A stretch of DNA of 64,000 nt from Zygnema circumcarinatum (taxonomy: Eukaryota; Streptophyta; Zygnematophyceae; Zygnematales; Zygnemataceae). Location: assembly GCA_037447605.1 (NCBI GenBank), contig CM074810.1, positions 1,917,297 to 1,981,296 on the forward strand. Reading direction: 5' to 3'. Below, one piece after another: positions 46,296 to 57,200 of the stretch. A program made the position numbers and the translations under genes. Within the stretch, counting starts at the first letter, position 1. The number at the start of each line of letters is the position of its first letter. The notes below the pieces were generated by a model. It was not told the origin of the DNA and did no database searches. It saw nothing but the letters and a program-made list of their open reading frames with translations.

Positions 46296-49200
46296 TCACC
46301 CGACATCGCTCCTCCTCCTTCTTTCATGCTTATGATCAATTTCCGGCCATGCGGGGTCAGTCTCTGCCAACCCCTCTTCTATGCTCTTAGCTTTCTCGTA
46401 GCTGTACATCCTCCTGCTCCTTGAGAAACTCTGTCTACGACTATCTCCCAGCAGCCCCTCTCCATCCTCAGCCGTAACCTCACATGATTCGGTTTGCACT
46501 GCCTCTTCGTGTACCACTGTGGGAGTGCCCGGGATAAAAGGAACAAACCCTCTCCCCCCAAAGTAGGGCCGCATGTACGTGTCATCAAAATGCCTCCAAA
46601 AATGATGAATGTCGCTTTCCCGGGCCTTCAAGAGGGCCCCCAACTTGGAGCGAGCTCTACCGTCTGAAGGGCCACGGCCATTAGGGAGAGAGAGCATGGG
46701 GAGGTCGTTGAGACGATCTCTCGTGATTTCTCGATTTCCATCGCTTGGGAGAAGGCCCTCCTGGAGACCCTCTCCCTGCTTTGGGCTATCCGGCTCAGAG
46801 ACAAGGCTGTCCATGCGAGGGAACTCAGAGGAGTAAGGAAGAAGCCAATCGATGAGAGGGCGGGTAAGGAGCCCGAATACCTGGGGGAGGGAGGCGGATG
46901 GGGGTGAGTGGATGTGGGAGAGAGTGAGAGAGTGGGTGTGGGTGAGAGGAAGAGTGAGGGGGGGGGGGGACGGGGAGGGACAAAGAGAACAAGAAATAGG
47001 GAGACTAAAAGAGAGAGCAGAGTGAGAGATAGAGAGAGAAGGGGAGAGAGAGGAGTGTGACAGATAGAGAGAGAAAACGGGAGAAAGCGAGATAGGGACA
47101 CAGACGAAGGGGCAAACGGAGAGTAGTAGGAGAAGGGGGAGGGGAGGGGGGGGGCGGGAGAGGGAGAGGGAGGAGAGGCACATACTGCAGTGGTGAAGAG
47201 CACCACAGCCACAGTAGTGGCTATTATGGTTGCATTCCGTCCTCCCGGTGTCTCTCCCCCTTTCGAGAACTGCTCCACATGGAAAACCATAAAGACAGCA
47301 TAAGACGAGCCCGATTCGGACTTTTTCGAACCATCTTTTCAGCCCTTTCCAATATGTAATGGCTTTTTTACGCGATATAGACATTCAGAACAACATTCGA
47401 AACTCAAGCTGTAACACTAGTCAAAAGAAAACGGACAACACAAAGGGTGGAGAGGGAGTGAGCATGCCAAAGTGCAAATGTACTTCAGAGGAGGAGAGCT
47501 ATAGCAGAGAAAGCAGAAGAAATTTTAAGCACAATGTGAGGGAGAGAAAGGAATCCTTACAGCATTGAAGGTGAGAGCAATAGAAACAGCGCCGCGCATG
47601 AGGCCAGCCCACCAGATGATGATCTGCAGGCCAACATCACTTCACAAGGAGCAAATGATGATGTTGCAACATCTATATCACTCCTTACAACTTCACACAC
47701 CGGAATTCCACATCTCCTATACGCTTTAAGCGGTGGAACTCCAAAAAAGAGAAAATCAGAGAAAAGGCGATGAGGTAATTAAGACAGGCAGCAGAAAAAA
47801 CTTAAAACTGAGTTAAAGAGTTGACCTGCTGCCTTGCACTGATTGCTCGGTCGGGCTTTCTTTTCAGGTTGAGAGCGGCTGAGAGCGGGAAAACAAAGGC
47901 CGCTCTGCCCAGTAGAGTGAGAGCCACCAGCAAGCAGAACAGCACAGCTCCCTCCCTGCAGAACACCAGCTAGAAATGTTCGGATTTGGGGTATGTGAGG
48001 GACAAGAGAGAGAGCAAGGGGAGGGAGGCAGGTAGGGAGGGGCGGAGGAAGAGGGGTTTGAGAGGTGGGGTGTGGGTGAGGGAGAGGGGGGAGTGTTGTA
48101 GAGATGGGACGAAGGATTGCAAGGTGGGAGTTGCACAGAGAGAGAGAGAGAGCGAGAGAGAGAGGAAGAGAGAGGGGGCGGAGAGAGGGGGGGGGATCAG
48201 GAAGGGAGGTGAAGTGTAGATGTCATTGGATGTGATAGCAACGAAAGTTGATGACCACTAACCCCATGTACGTCTTCTGCCACTTTTCGATGTCCATGGT
48301 GTCCATTCCGACATAGATGAAGATGAAGGTTTCCGCTATGAACGACATGGTAGCAAAAGCATGCCTGTTGCGAGAATCGAAGTTTTTCCACATGCACGTC
48401 ACATGCGTTAGACTTTAGGAAGCGGTTAATACTCACAAACCCTAAAAATCCAAATTAGAGAAAGACAAATGAGACATGGAAATAGTCTAGCTTGTTTCAC
48501 GGGTGAGCCGTATTGGGCCATAAACGCAAAACAATGTTACACAGAGGAGCACATAATAGATTGATTGATTTACAGCAAAAAAATTCCATACGCTCGATTC
48601 ATAACGTTGTGCAAACTAGAGTAGAAAACAAAGAGAGATTTTCTGAGCATGAGCCTCATGAAAGTCAAAGTAATTCCAAAGTCCCAAATAGAGCGTACTT
48701 GGTGGTAACCCGGGAGCTCTCAGTGATGTTATGCCACGTGTAATGTGACATCACAATACCGCAGAAAAAGACCGTAAGAATGCCACTTAACTGTGCCAGC
48801 TGTCAAATCCTCCACATGCCACGTGGCAAGTTAGATTTAAAGCATTCAATGTGCTCATACAGGTTATGAACAGTGAAATGTGTCGGCATTTAAGCTATGA
48901 AAAATCTGAAACTACTCCTGACACGAGATATCAATGTTTGCAAGCTGACATGTCCGGTAGAGAACAAAGGTAGAAGGGAAACAAACAGGGAGAAAGGAGG
49001 AAAGGGAAGGAAAGAAGAGGAAAAAAGAAGAAGGAGAACACGAGGAAAAAAGAGGGAGGGGGGAGGGAGGCACGGGGGGAGGGACAGAACGATGTAGGGA
49101 AAAGGGAGGAAAGAGGAGGGAGGGAGACAAAAGAAGAAAGGGGATGGGAGCACCTCAGAAAAGACATATGAAAGGTACGCCATCAAAACCATCAGCGCAA

Positions 49201-49943
49201 TTTCACGGTCTGTGGAGTGCCTGCAAACAGAGAGGAAACAAGAGTACCAAGTATCAGCTTCACATCTCCCTGCAACTTCTTTTCTTTCTCGCCCTTTCCC
49301 TCTCTCTACTGCAAACCCCCCTCCAACTCCCCAATGCCTCTCCTCCTTCCAACCTTCCTCAGTCCCGCTGTCGACATACCATCGCTCCCTCTCTTTGGCT
49401 AATTCCCTCTCACTTCCCTCTCTCTTCCCTACCCGTTACTGCACCGCCGATATATCTATCCGTCACCTTATCCATGCTTGCTTGCGTACTGATAAGCATT
49501 TCTATGCTCACCTTCCAAAGTAAAGAGTCTTGATTATGGAAGCACTCGCCAGCCCAATCTGCATCATCTCATTTACCAAAAGACAATCAATTGATTGAAC
49601 CACCGAATCTTGACCAAAAGCATTGCATAGCAAAGTTTAGTGCTTCTACATGCACTTTTTAGAAAATTCAAGATTTTCACTAAAGAAAAGATGAGAACAA
49701 AGTGTAAGAAGGTACCGCAACACCGAGCACAGTGCTAGCGATGAAGAGGTAAAAAAAGTCGCCCAGGATAGCCCCTATAGAGTATCCCGTGATTTGGTCA
49801 AAGTCGAACTTTTGGATTGCTCGAAAAAGCACCACAGAGGTGGCATCATTAACAACTCCTTCTCCAAACACAAGACTGTAGAGAAGCGGCTGCTCGTCCT
49901 GGTTCAAAACCTGGAAACAGCAAGAGACAGAAAGAGTGAGAGT

Positions 49944-49987
<44 letters not shown>

Positions 49988-52450
49988 AGTAGAATCCCCA
50001 TTATACTGAATATAAGTACAAACAAAAAAATCCCCTTCTCGACCACTTTGACATCAAACTCTTTTTGCATGTAAGTAGCGAACCCCTTAAATCATAGCTT
50101 GCACAAATGTACAAGTATATGAAGCTCCGAAATTGTCGATCTACGTGAGAGAAGGAGCATTCATTAAGGCTGGGAGTAGAATAACGGATGCCCTGAAACT
50201 CATCAAAAGACTCAAATTCATTTATAAACCCTTCCAAATTCAAATGTTTAGTCCTCATAATTCGGCATGGAACTCTGTATGACTCACCTGGAGGGTGCAG
50301 ACAGAATCTGTAGCGGAAAAGATAGCACCCAGGGCTGCATACCATCCCAAAAAGAGAGCTTCAGGATTTTGAAGCACGTCAAGGCGCTTAGGGTCTTCAA
50401 GATCTAAAATCTTTAAGGATATACCAGTCTCTAACGTTAGTTTTAAGAGAAAAAATGACAATGTGAGGCTATGAAAAATTGAGGTCCGAGAACGGCTTTT
50501 AAATGGCATGAAGTATGTGAACGCAACTAAATGCTATCTATCTGCATCCGAAGGACCACTCCCTCACACTCACTCACTCACGTTCTCCTCTCTCTCTCCT
50601 CCTTCTCTTTCTATCTGCTAGTTTGACGTATCTTTCCGTGATGTTTGGTGAATAGGTTCAGAGAGATACCCAAGTAGTCTTTGGTCTGCAGAGTCTCAAA
50701 TCCAAGGACTTCGAAAAGGACACGACAGCCTGTGGAGAGCAAAAAACCGCAAGATGGAGACCGCAATTCAGAGTAGTAACTTGCAAGCGGAAATTGTCAA
50801 CAGAATAGGTGTCCGGTTGGGATTCATCCTTTAGTGGGCAGCAGTGTATGACTGGGATTCAGATAATTTTTCATAAGGCACCGAAATGAAAACTACGGCA
50901 TGCCACCTGTGCAGATATCCTACCCATAATAGTGTACACTCTATCAGCTCTGCAATAACGGAGAGGCCAGGTCACAGAGAAAGAGGGGGAGGTGAGATAG
51001 AAAGAGAGTGGGGGCACTGAGAGGGAGAGGGTGTGGGAGAGAGAGCAAGCAGAATACGGGATCTCAAGGCCGCAAGACTGCACCGCCAGAGATGATGGCG
51101 AAGGAGATGAAGACCCCCACGATGCCGAACATCATAATGGCCGCAAAATTGCGAAAGAACTGTTTTTTTTTCACCTGAAAACTGCACTTCCCACTCCCAG
51201 AATGACGCCTCAAAGTAAGAATCTGCGGAAGTGAAAGAATCCTCACCAAAGAAAAAACTTCATCAGAGCTTTCATGCCACTGAACACGCGCATGAGAAAA
51301 AACTTTGAAAAAGTGAAGAAAAATACCCTGCGTTAAAGATGATTGGCGGCAACAAATATATGAAAAAAAGCTCCTCATTGAACTCCAATATGTGTGACCG
51401 TTCTCCCCGACTTAAAAGCAGTACAATCACTCCAGAGAGCAGCCCCTGCACACGATGCTCCACTCTGCTTTCTTTCACCTCTTCCTCTTCTTCATTTTTT
51501 CCCTGTAAATCACTCCCTACCAACCCCTCCCACCCTCTCCCTCCCGCTTTCTCTATTCCACTCCTAGTTTCAAATCATTCCTAAAAATGGACCCTATATC
51601 CCTATTTGCCAACTCTTTATACACATCCTTATTGCAAAATTATGTGATTCCTAAAGGTAAATAATATTCCTGCTTTCTTGAACTTGTTTAAGACAAGAAT
51701 TTTTCTCTGCCAGACTCTCAGTTCTCAGGTCGCTTCTAAGCAGCCAATGCCCATCCATAGTCTTTAAAGTGATCTATGCTGAATTACTAACCTTTCTTCC
51801 CCCTTCCCACCTCCTCCCCTTTCTCTCTCAGCCTCCCTCTCTCTCCTCCTCCTTCCCGTTCCATCCCCCTCCTCACCTTAACCCCCTTCCCCCCCCCCCC
51901 CCCCCCCCCCCTCCCGTCATCTCCAGCTCATCCTTCCCCATTTCCTTCCCTTTCCCCTCCTCTCACTTTCCGCCTTCCTCTCCTCTCCCATCTCTCCTAC
52001 CCTCCCTCTCCCTCAATCCAAATCACTTTTCCTCTCCCTTCCCTCCACCCCTTCTCCCTCTCCTCCCTCTCCCTCAATCCCAATCACTTTACCTCTCCCT
52101 TCCCTCCTCCCCTTCTCTCCTCCCCTCCCTCTCCCTCAATCCCAATCGCTTTTCCTCTCCCTTCCCTCCTCCCCTTCTCGTCTCTCCTCCCTCCCTCTCC
52201 CACTCACAAAGAGGATGGCAGTGACGGACTCGTTGATCCAGCGGTGCTCCTCCAGCAGATGCCCCACCACGATGCAAATGCAGATGAGGGACGCAAACAT
52301 GCTGATGGCCACCACGTCCGGCATGGCCCCCGCCTGCGCCGCGCCATCGGGCACCCCCGCCGTCGTCACTGCCCTGATCAACGGCCCAAAGGGCAGGCCA
52401 TAGCCGGCCCTGAAAGGCGTGTCCGCGGGCAGGAGCCCCGCAGCCGCCAT
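46296..52450 (-). CDS. NHX: NHX-type Na+(K+)/H+ exchanger (CPA1 family, class I vacuolar-like)
   Basis: Fourteen exons on the minus strand give 643 residues: 52450-52208, 51445-51327, 51181-51084, 50729-50670, 50334-50288, 49910-49716, 49558-49512, 49220-49154, 48790-48699, 48364-48263, 47955-47826, 47623-47561, 47269-47186 and 46880-46296 (TAG-type end at 46296-46298). Every junction keeps frame. It exchanges cytosolic Na+ or K+ for lumenal H+, setting vacuolar pH and ion storage. The amiloride-binding motif LFFIYLLPPI is at residues 107-116, and the CPA1 Asn-Asp pair lies in FGEGVVNDATSVVLF (N210-D211). Others are FNAGFQVKKKQFFRNF, GAIFSATDSVCTLQ, LYFGRHSTDRE, FFCGIVMSHYTWHN, AETFIFIYVGMD, IIIWWAGLMRGAVSIAL and FDDTYMRPYFGGRGFVPF. 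About 11-12 membrane spans precede a ~170-residue hydrophilic tail. The N terminus is longer than in Arabidopsis NHX1. Intron 1 is extremely GA-rich on the sense strand. Confidence 0.96.
49948..49982. repeat. (GA)n microsatellite in an NHX intron
   Basis: About 17 AG dinucleotides upstream of exon 6, which read as a CT tract on the transcript and so extend the polypyrimidine tract of that 3' splice site. Confidence 0.9.
51885..52200. repeat. CCCTCTCC-rich tract with a C20+ run in NHX intron 1
   Basis: A run of more than 20 C (about 51890-51911) is followed by a 50-60-bp module repeated three times (CCTCTCCCTCAATCC, CAATCACTTTTCCTCTCCC, TTCCCTCC). On the transcript this is a G/A-rich block immediately after the 5' splice site of exon 1. 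Confidence 0.8.
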
Positions 52451-54208
52451 GGACTGGAATTTAGGGTTGGTCTTGCAAGCAAGTAAAGAATCAGCAGCCT
52501 GCTTCCAAACCTTCAGACACACGAAGGCGATCCCGGACGGACTTTCAGGTTTATGCTACGCAGAACCGGACAGAAAAGCCAGCGTGTTTATGTGTAAGGT
52601 TTGTGATGTCATAACCGCAACGTGAACTCCAAATTTTCAAACTGCCGCCCGACTGCGCAGTGCGGACGCACTGACATTTTGAAAGAGCTCGGCACCCATA
52701 CGGCAGAACTTCGGTGTTTGATGACGTCATAGCTTAGACCAGTCGAAGGAAGGCTCCAGGCGTTCCTCCAGTCTAGTGGGAGGGCTCTTATGGGAGTCAC
52801 GTGGCAGGTTGCCATTGGCGGAAGCGTCGGTGGTTACGTGGCAGACGGGCGGCTATCGAGAAAAGTCCGGCCGTACCGTAACGGTAAAAAACAAGGATGG
52901 TACGAAATATGTACGGTAATGTACGGTTTCTTATTGCACGGTACGGTATTTGCACTGTTAGGCAGTTGCATTTCCCATCATTGTCAGGTGTTGTACGGTA
53001 AAGTACGGCGCTGAATGATTTTTACGTTAAAAAGGTACACAAATTCGTACGGTCCAGCCTGCCTGCGTGGGACACACTGCCTGGATGACGTCATGACTAA
53101 ATGTTCGTGTACGGCAGCATAGGCAGACCGAGGCTCCGGGCATCTTTAGGGCCTCTCCCAAAATGTTTTGACTTCCGCCGCGGCGCCTTGGAAGCGCGCG
53201 CCATCAGAAGCGGCCAATTGGTTTGCGCCGTAACGCATGCGAGAATGGTCCTCTACAAATAGGAGAGCGCCACGTGGTCATCAGACTAGAAAGCCGTTTA
53301 CGGGAAAAGTTTAACGGAGTGCGAGCGCTCGGACACGAACGGGACTCGGCATCCGTACGGGTGGGGACGTCAGTATTTGCTGACGTTCCCAGGTCTGCGG
53401 AACCAATGAGCAACGATTTGCTGATATCAGGTTTCTCAACACCCAATGATGGCGTGCCACGTGAATATGATGACGACAGAGAGTTGTACCCTCAACTGAT
53501 TCCCAAAAAGATTGAATCCCCGTACTTTTTTCTACATAGCCGTACGGTACCAGTTATCCGTATCGTCAATATCGAATCAGTACAGTACAGTATGGCGATG
53601 TTCGTACCAGACTTGGATTCCGAATATCGTATCAGGTTCGATATGATATATCGGGGTGGTCTTTCAAAAGTTTTCAGTTGCCAGCTGACGGAAAGAGTCC
53701 GTTGCAGGCCGCAGAGCAGGTTCAAACGCTTGCTCACTCCAATGGGGGTAGGGGCTGCAAGGGAGGGAGGGAGGCACAGGAGACAGGAAAAAAATATAGC
53801 AAACATTGCAGCAAGTTTTTATTTTTTCTGTGGAGTGGATTCTACTATGAATCTGGATCACTCCGATGTGTAGCACTCCTGCACATGCGAGCAAGCGAAA
53901 GCAAAGATGACATCTTTTGAGCAACTCGAGGCAATTCTCTCGCTCTTTGCCTCCCTCCTTGCTACCGCGCGAAAAATGTATCTTAATATTTTTATCTATA
54001 TTTTCTTGTGGGAGACGTAATGGACAAGCAGCAGGAAAGAAGGATTGTGAATATGATGCATGAAATGGTTTTCAAGAGCTCGCGGAGATGTTCTCCTTCA
54101 ATGTATCTCCTGGATATTATTTTCTGCATCCTGTCCGTGTACCGATTGGCTAATGTGCCATTTCAGCCGTCTTAAAAGAGAATTTTTTGTTGGCAATGGC
54201 AATGGCAG
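52451..54208. other. Divergent intergenic region between NHX and ADIP-like genes
   Basis: It contains the NHX promoter side, a dense cluster of GTACGG/TACGGTA words (52865-53060 and 53525-53600), CACGTGG sites near 52799, 52834, 53270 and 53458, and the possible 5' exon(s) of the ADIP-like gene around 54020-54130. A 216-codon open frame (53223-53873, plus strand) overlaps the TACGG-word cluster. I do not accept it as a gene because it has no recognisable domain and no splice or start support. Confidence 0.5.
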
Positions 54209-57200
54209 GACTTTGGCACATCTCCAGGGCGAAATGAATCCAGGTGAGGCAGCTACTTCTTTCATAGGACGCGGTAAAATCGTAATTTAGCAGGGATTGG
54301 GTGTGTCCAATGTCTATGCATGATGTCAGTTGACTGCGCTTCATAGCAGGTTGGTACAGGCATAGATAGCTCTGCCTGTGTGGAAAGGAATATGTGACGA
54401 GCATATACATGTTCCGTTGAGGATCCCCCTCCCCCAATAGCTTTCTTATTGTGAAACTAAGCGGCAACAAAGAAGCACCCCATCGAGATGATTGAATTTT
54501 AAGTGATAATTTTCATGTGTTTTTGCATTAATCCTTGCTGAGCAAGCACTGAGACGCAGCCCAGGTCATATGCACGCATCATCTGCACGTTGCTTCAATT
54601 ATAAGTTACAACGATGTAGTAAGCTAAAGAATTTGGCAAATATAAGGCTATACTGCATAGCGCTTTTACTTTCTGTGTGATGGGTTATGGGCGTAGTTCA
54701 TTCAACACCACTTCAAATACAGTTATTATTTCCATAGAGACTACAAAGAGTTCCAAATTTTCTGTCAGCATAAACTAGTCTATAGCTACAGGCTGGTTAG
54801 AATGAATAGCGTGTTGATAACTTGTTTCCGTGTTTGTGCTTGATTGCAGGGAGGAATACCTGTTTGCGAATGTTCAGAGCTTGGACAGCTCCACAAGTTA
54901 CCTTAATCATGCATTGCAGGCTTTGGGCATACCCACTTTCCAGCGGACAGGAGATGAGAAGGTGAATACCCACCTTTCAACTTTGATTGTTTTCGTAGTG
55001 GCTTTATAGCTTCTCTATGCTAAACTGTTGATACCAGTGATCAATCTACCACTCCGCCATCTCAACCATTCATCCTGTTCTTGGTGTCTTATATGTCTGT
55101 ATCCAGGCATCCCTCGTAGGAGCATGCAACTCCATTTACGGATTGCTACAACTACATCACGCTGAGAGAACAAGTCGAGAGTCGCTGCTGGAGCAACAAC
55201 ATCGGTAATATTCGTTATTCATTTGTTTTTTCCCCTTTTTTTTTTTCCGATTATTTTTTCTGTGCATGAGAGCCGGTATGAGGGATATGTCGAAGGTAAA
55301 AGCACAGGCGCCATATTTCAACACTCATTTCCCCACTCCTTTTCCTCTCACACTACTCTCCCCACTTCTCTGCTTTCTTGCCTCACTCCCCCCTCCCTCT
55401 CTCTCTCTCTCTCTCGCGCCCTCTTTCTCACCCTCTCTCCCTCACATGCGCACGCACACGGAATTTTTCAGTGTCTACTGCACTTTCTTTACAGTGGGAA
55501 ACGAGTAAGAACCAGCATTTTTTTTTTGTTGCTGGCTTGGGCAGGTTGTTAACAGAAATTAAGCTCTTGGACGCGAAATTGGAGAGAACTAAAGTTCAAC
55601 TCACAACGAAGGAGAGTGAACTGCAGAGTCAATTTTCTAAGGTTAGGTCAAATGATGGAAGAATTGTATTATGACTAGGGAAGTGCTGATTATGTCTCTG
55701 ACAGAAATTGCTTTTTTTTTTCTACGTTTTCTGGATCAGTGACAAACGAGTGCAGAGCGACTCACTGAAATAGTCGTACGGAGAGATTAAACAGAGTCCT
55801 ACCCGTGAAGATTAATGCAATGGTAAACCTGGAGAAACCCACGGAATTCGTCATTTTCTATTTCTCTGAATGTTGGACAGGAGACGAAGACAAATGCAAA
55901 CCATCGCGCACAGGTGGAGAAACTTCAAGCTGAGCGTGATGAGTTTCAGAGATTAGCACAGGCTGCACAGGTGCTTATCTTTCCTTCGCCATTTATACTG
56001 ACTATGACAAATTGGTAGGCAAAATAGCAAGCGAGAAGCACAAAAAGAAATACAATATTTAACAGCTGTAGCTTCTTTTTTCATACGTAAGGAGGAAGGC
56101 TGTGTTTTTCGTTTCTGCTCATGGGAAATAGTAATAAGGACATCGTGGATGTTGCAGCAAGTACGGACACAGCAGGCATATGAGTTGCGGAAGAGGGAGA
56201 AGGAGTATGCTCGATTGCAGGTTGTACTATTACCTTCTGCACTTCCCCTACCAACTCTGCACTTCCGACAGAATCCAATCAACTACATGCATAATGGCAG
56301 CTTTTTTCTGTTGGTGATTTTCAAAACGAGTTGCATCACTTTTGGAGCTTCTCTATGAACGTATCGGCTATTTATCCTTTGTAGAACTTGTTGACTTAGG
56401 AAAGAGGTGATGACTTTGATAAACCGGGGCAAAGTCTGTAATGCATGTGAGCCATGTCCTGTTGCTCTTGGTATTAGATTGCAGCTTCACTTATCATAGG
56501 AGAGAGTTCTCGTCAATTGTTTGAACGTTGAATAAGGCCCACATTCTATTATAAAAGGTTGCGATTGTAGGAAATCCTAATGAACACATGCTCAACTTTT
56601 GCACCTTCTCCCGAACACGGCATCCTGCAGGAGAGACTAAGTGCGCAACTCGCGGATAAAAAGGAGAGAAGCAGAGCAAGCATTGAAGTTATCAAGCCAG
56701 TGCAGGTCAGTGAGGGCCAATGGAGCACCAATCCTTTGCCCTTCTGCACATCAAATGCTTACATGATCAAGTGCATACTAATGAATACTAATGCATCCTA
56801 TTGTGAACAAGCAGAAGGAGGGCAGGCAGCGTGCTACATGGGGTGGGAAGCCTGACGAGGCAGATTTTTACCACAAGCTTGTAAGGTTCATAGACTTTTT
56901 GTTATTTGTGAAAATGCAGAAAGTGTAGCTTGTCACTGGAAGATGTTTGAGGAAAAGGGTGACTATAGACATTGAATTGAAGGGTTGAAGAGGTTGCACT
57001 CGATTTACTTCCCAGTGGGTTGTTTGCATGCGGAAGCAGGTGGATGTCTATGAAGCCAAAAAGGTGAAACTGCTCGAAGAGAATGAGGATCTGAAGGCAA
57101 CACTGAGAGCGGTGCAGGTAATAACCAGTAACGGGTCTACTTCATCAAGACTGTTAAGCACATGCTTCTTTAAAATCCATAGAAAATTATGCTTATTTTT

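Noticed and set aside
50932..50960. Small possible NHX exon (reading ELIECTLLW)
   Set aside because: It breaks the phase with the next exon; direct joining of exons 3 and 4 gives the conserved NHX order in frame.
53223..53873. 216-codon plus-strand open frame upstream of NHX
   Set aside because: No domain or homologue recognised; it overlaps the TACGG-word cluster and a promoter region and lacks splice evidence. It could be an orphan gene only if transcripts show it.
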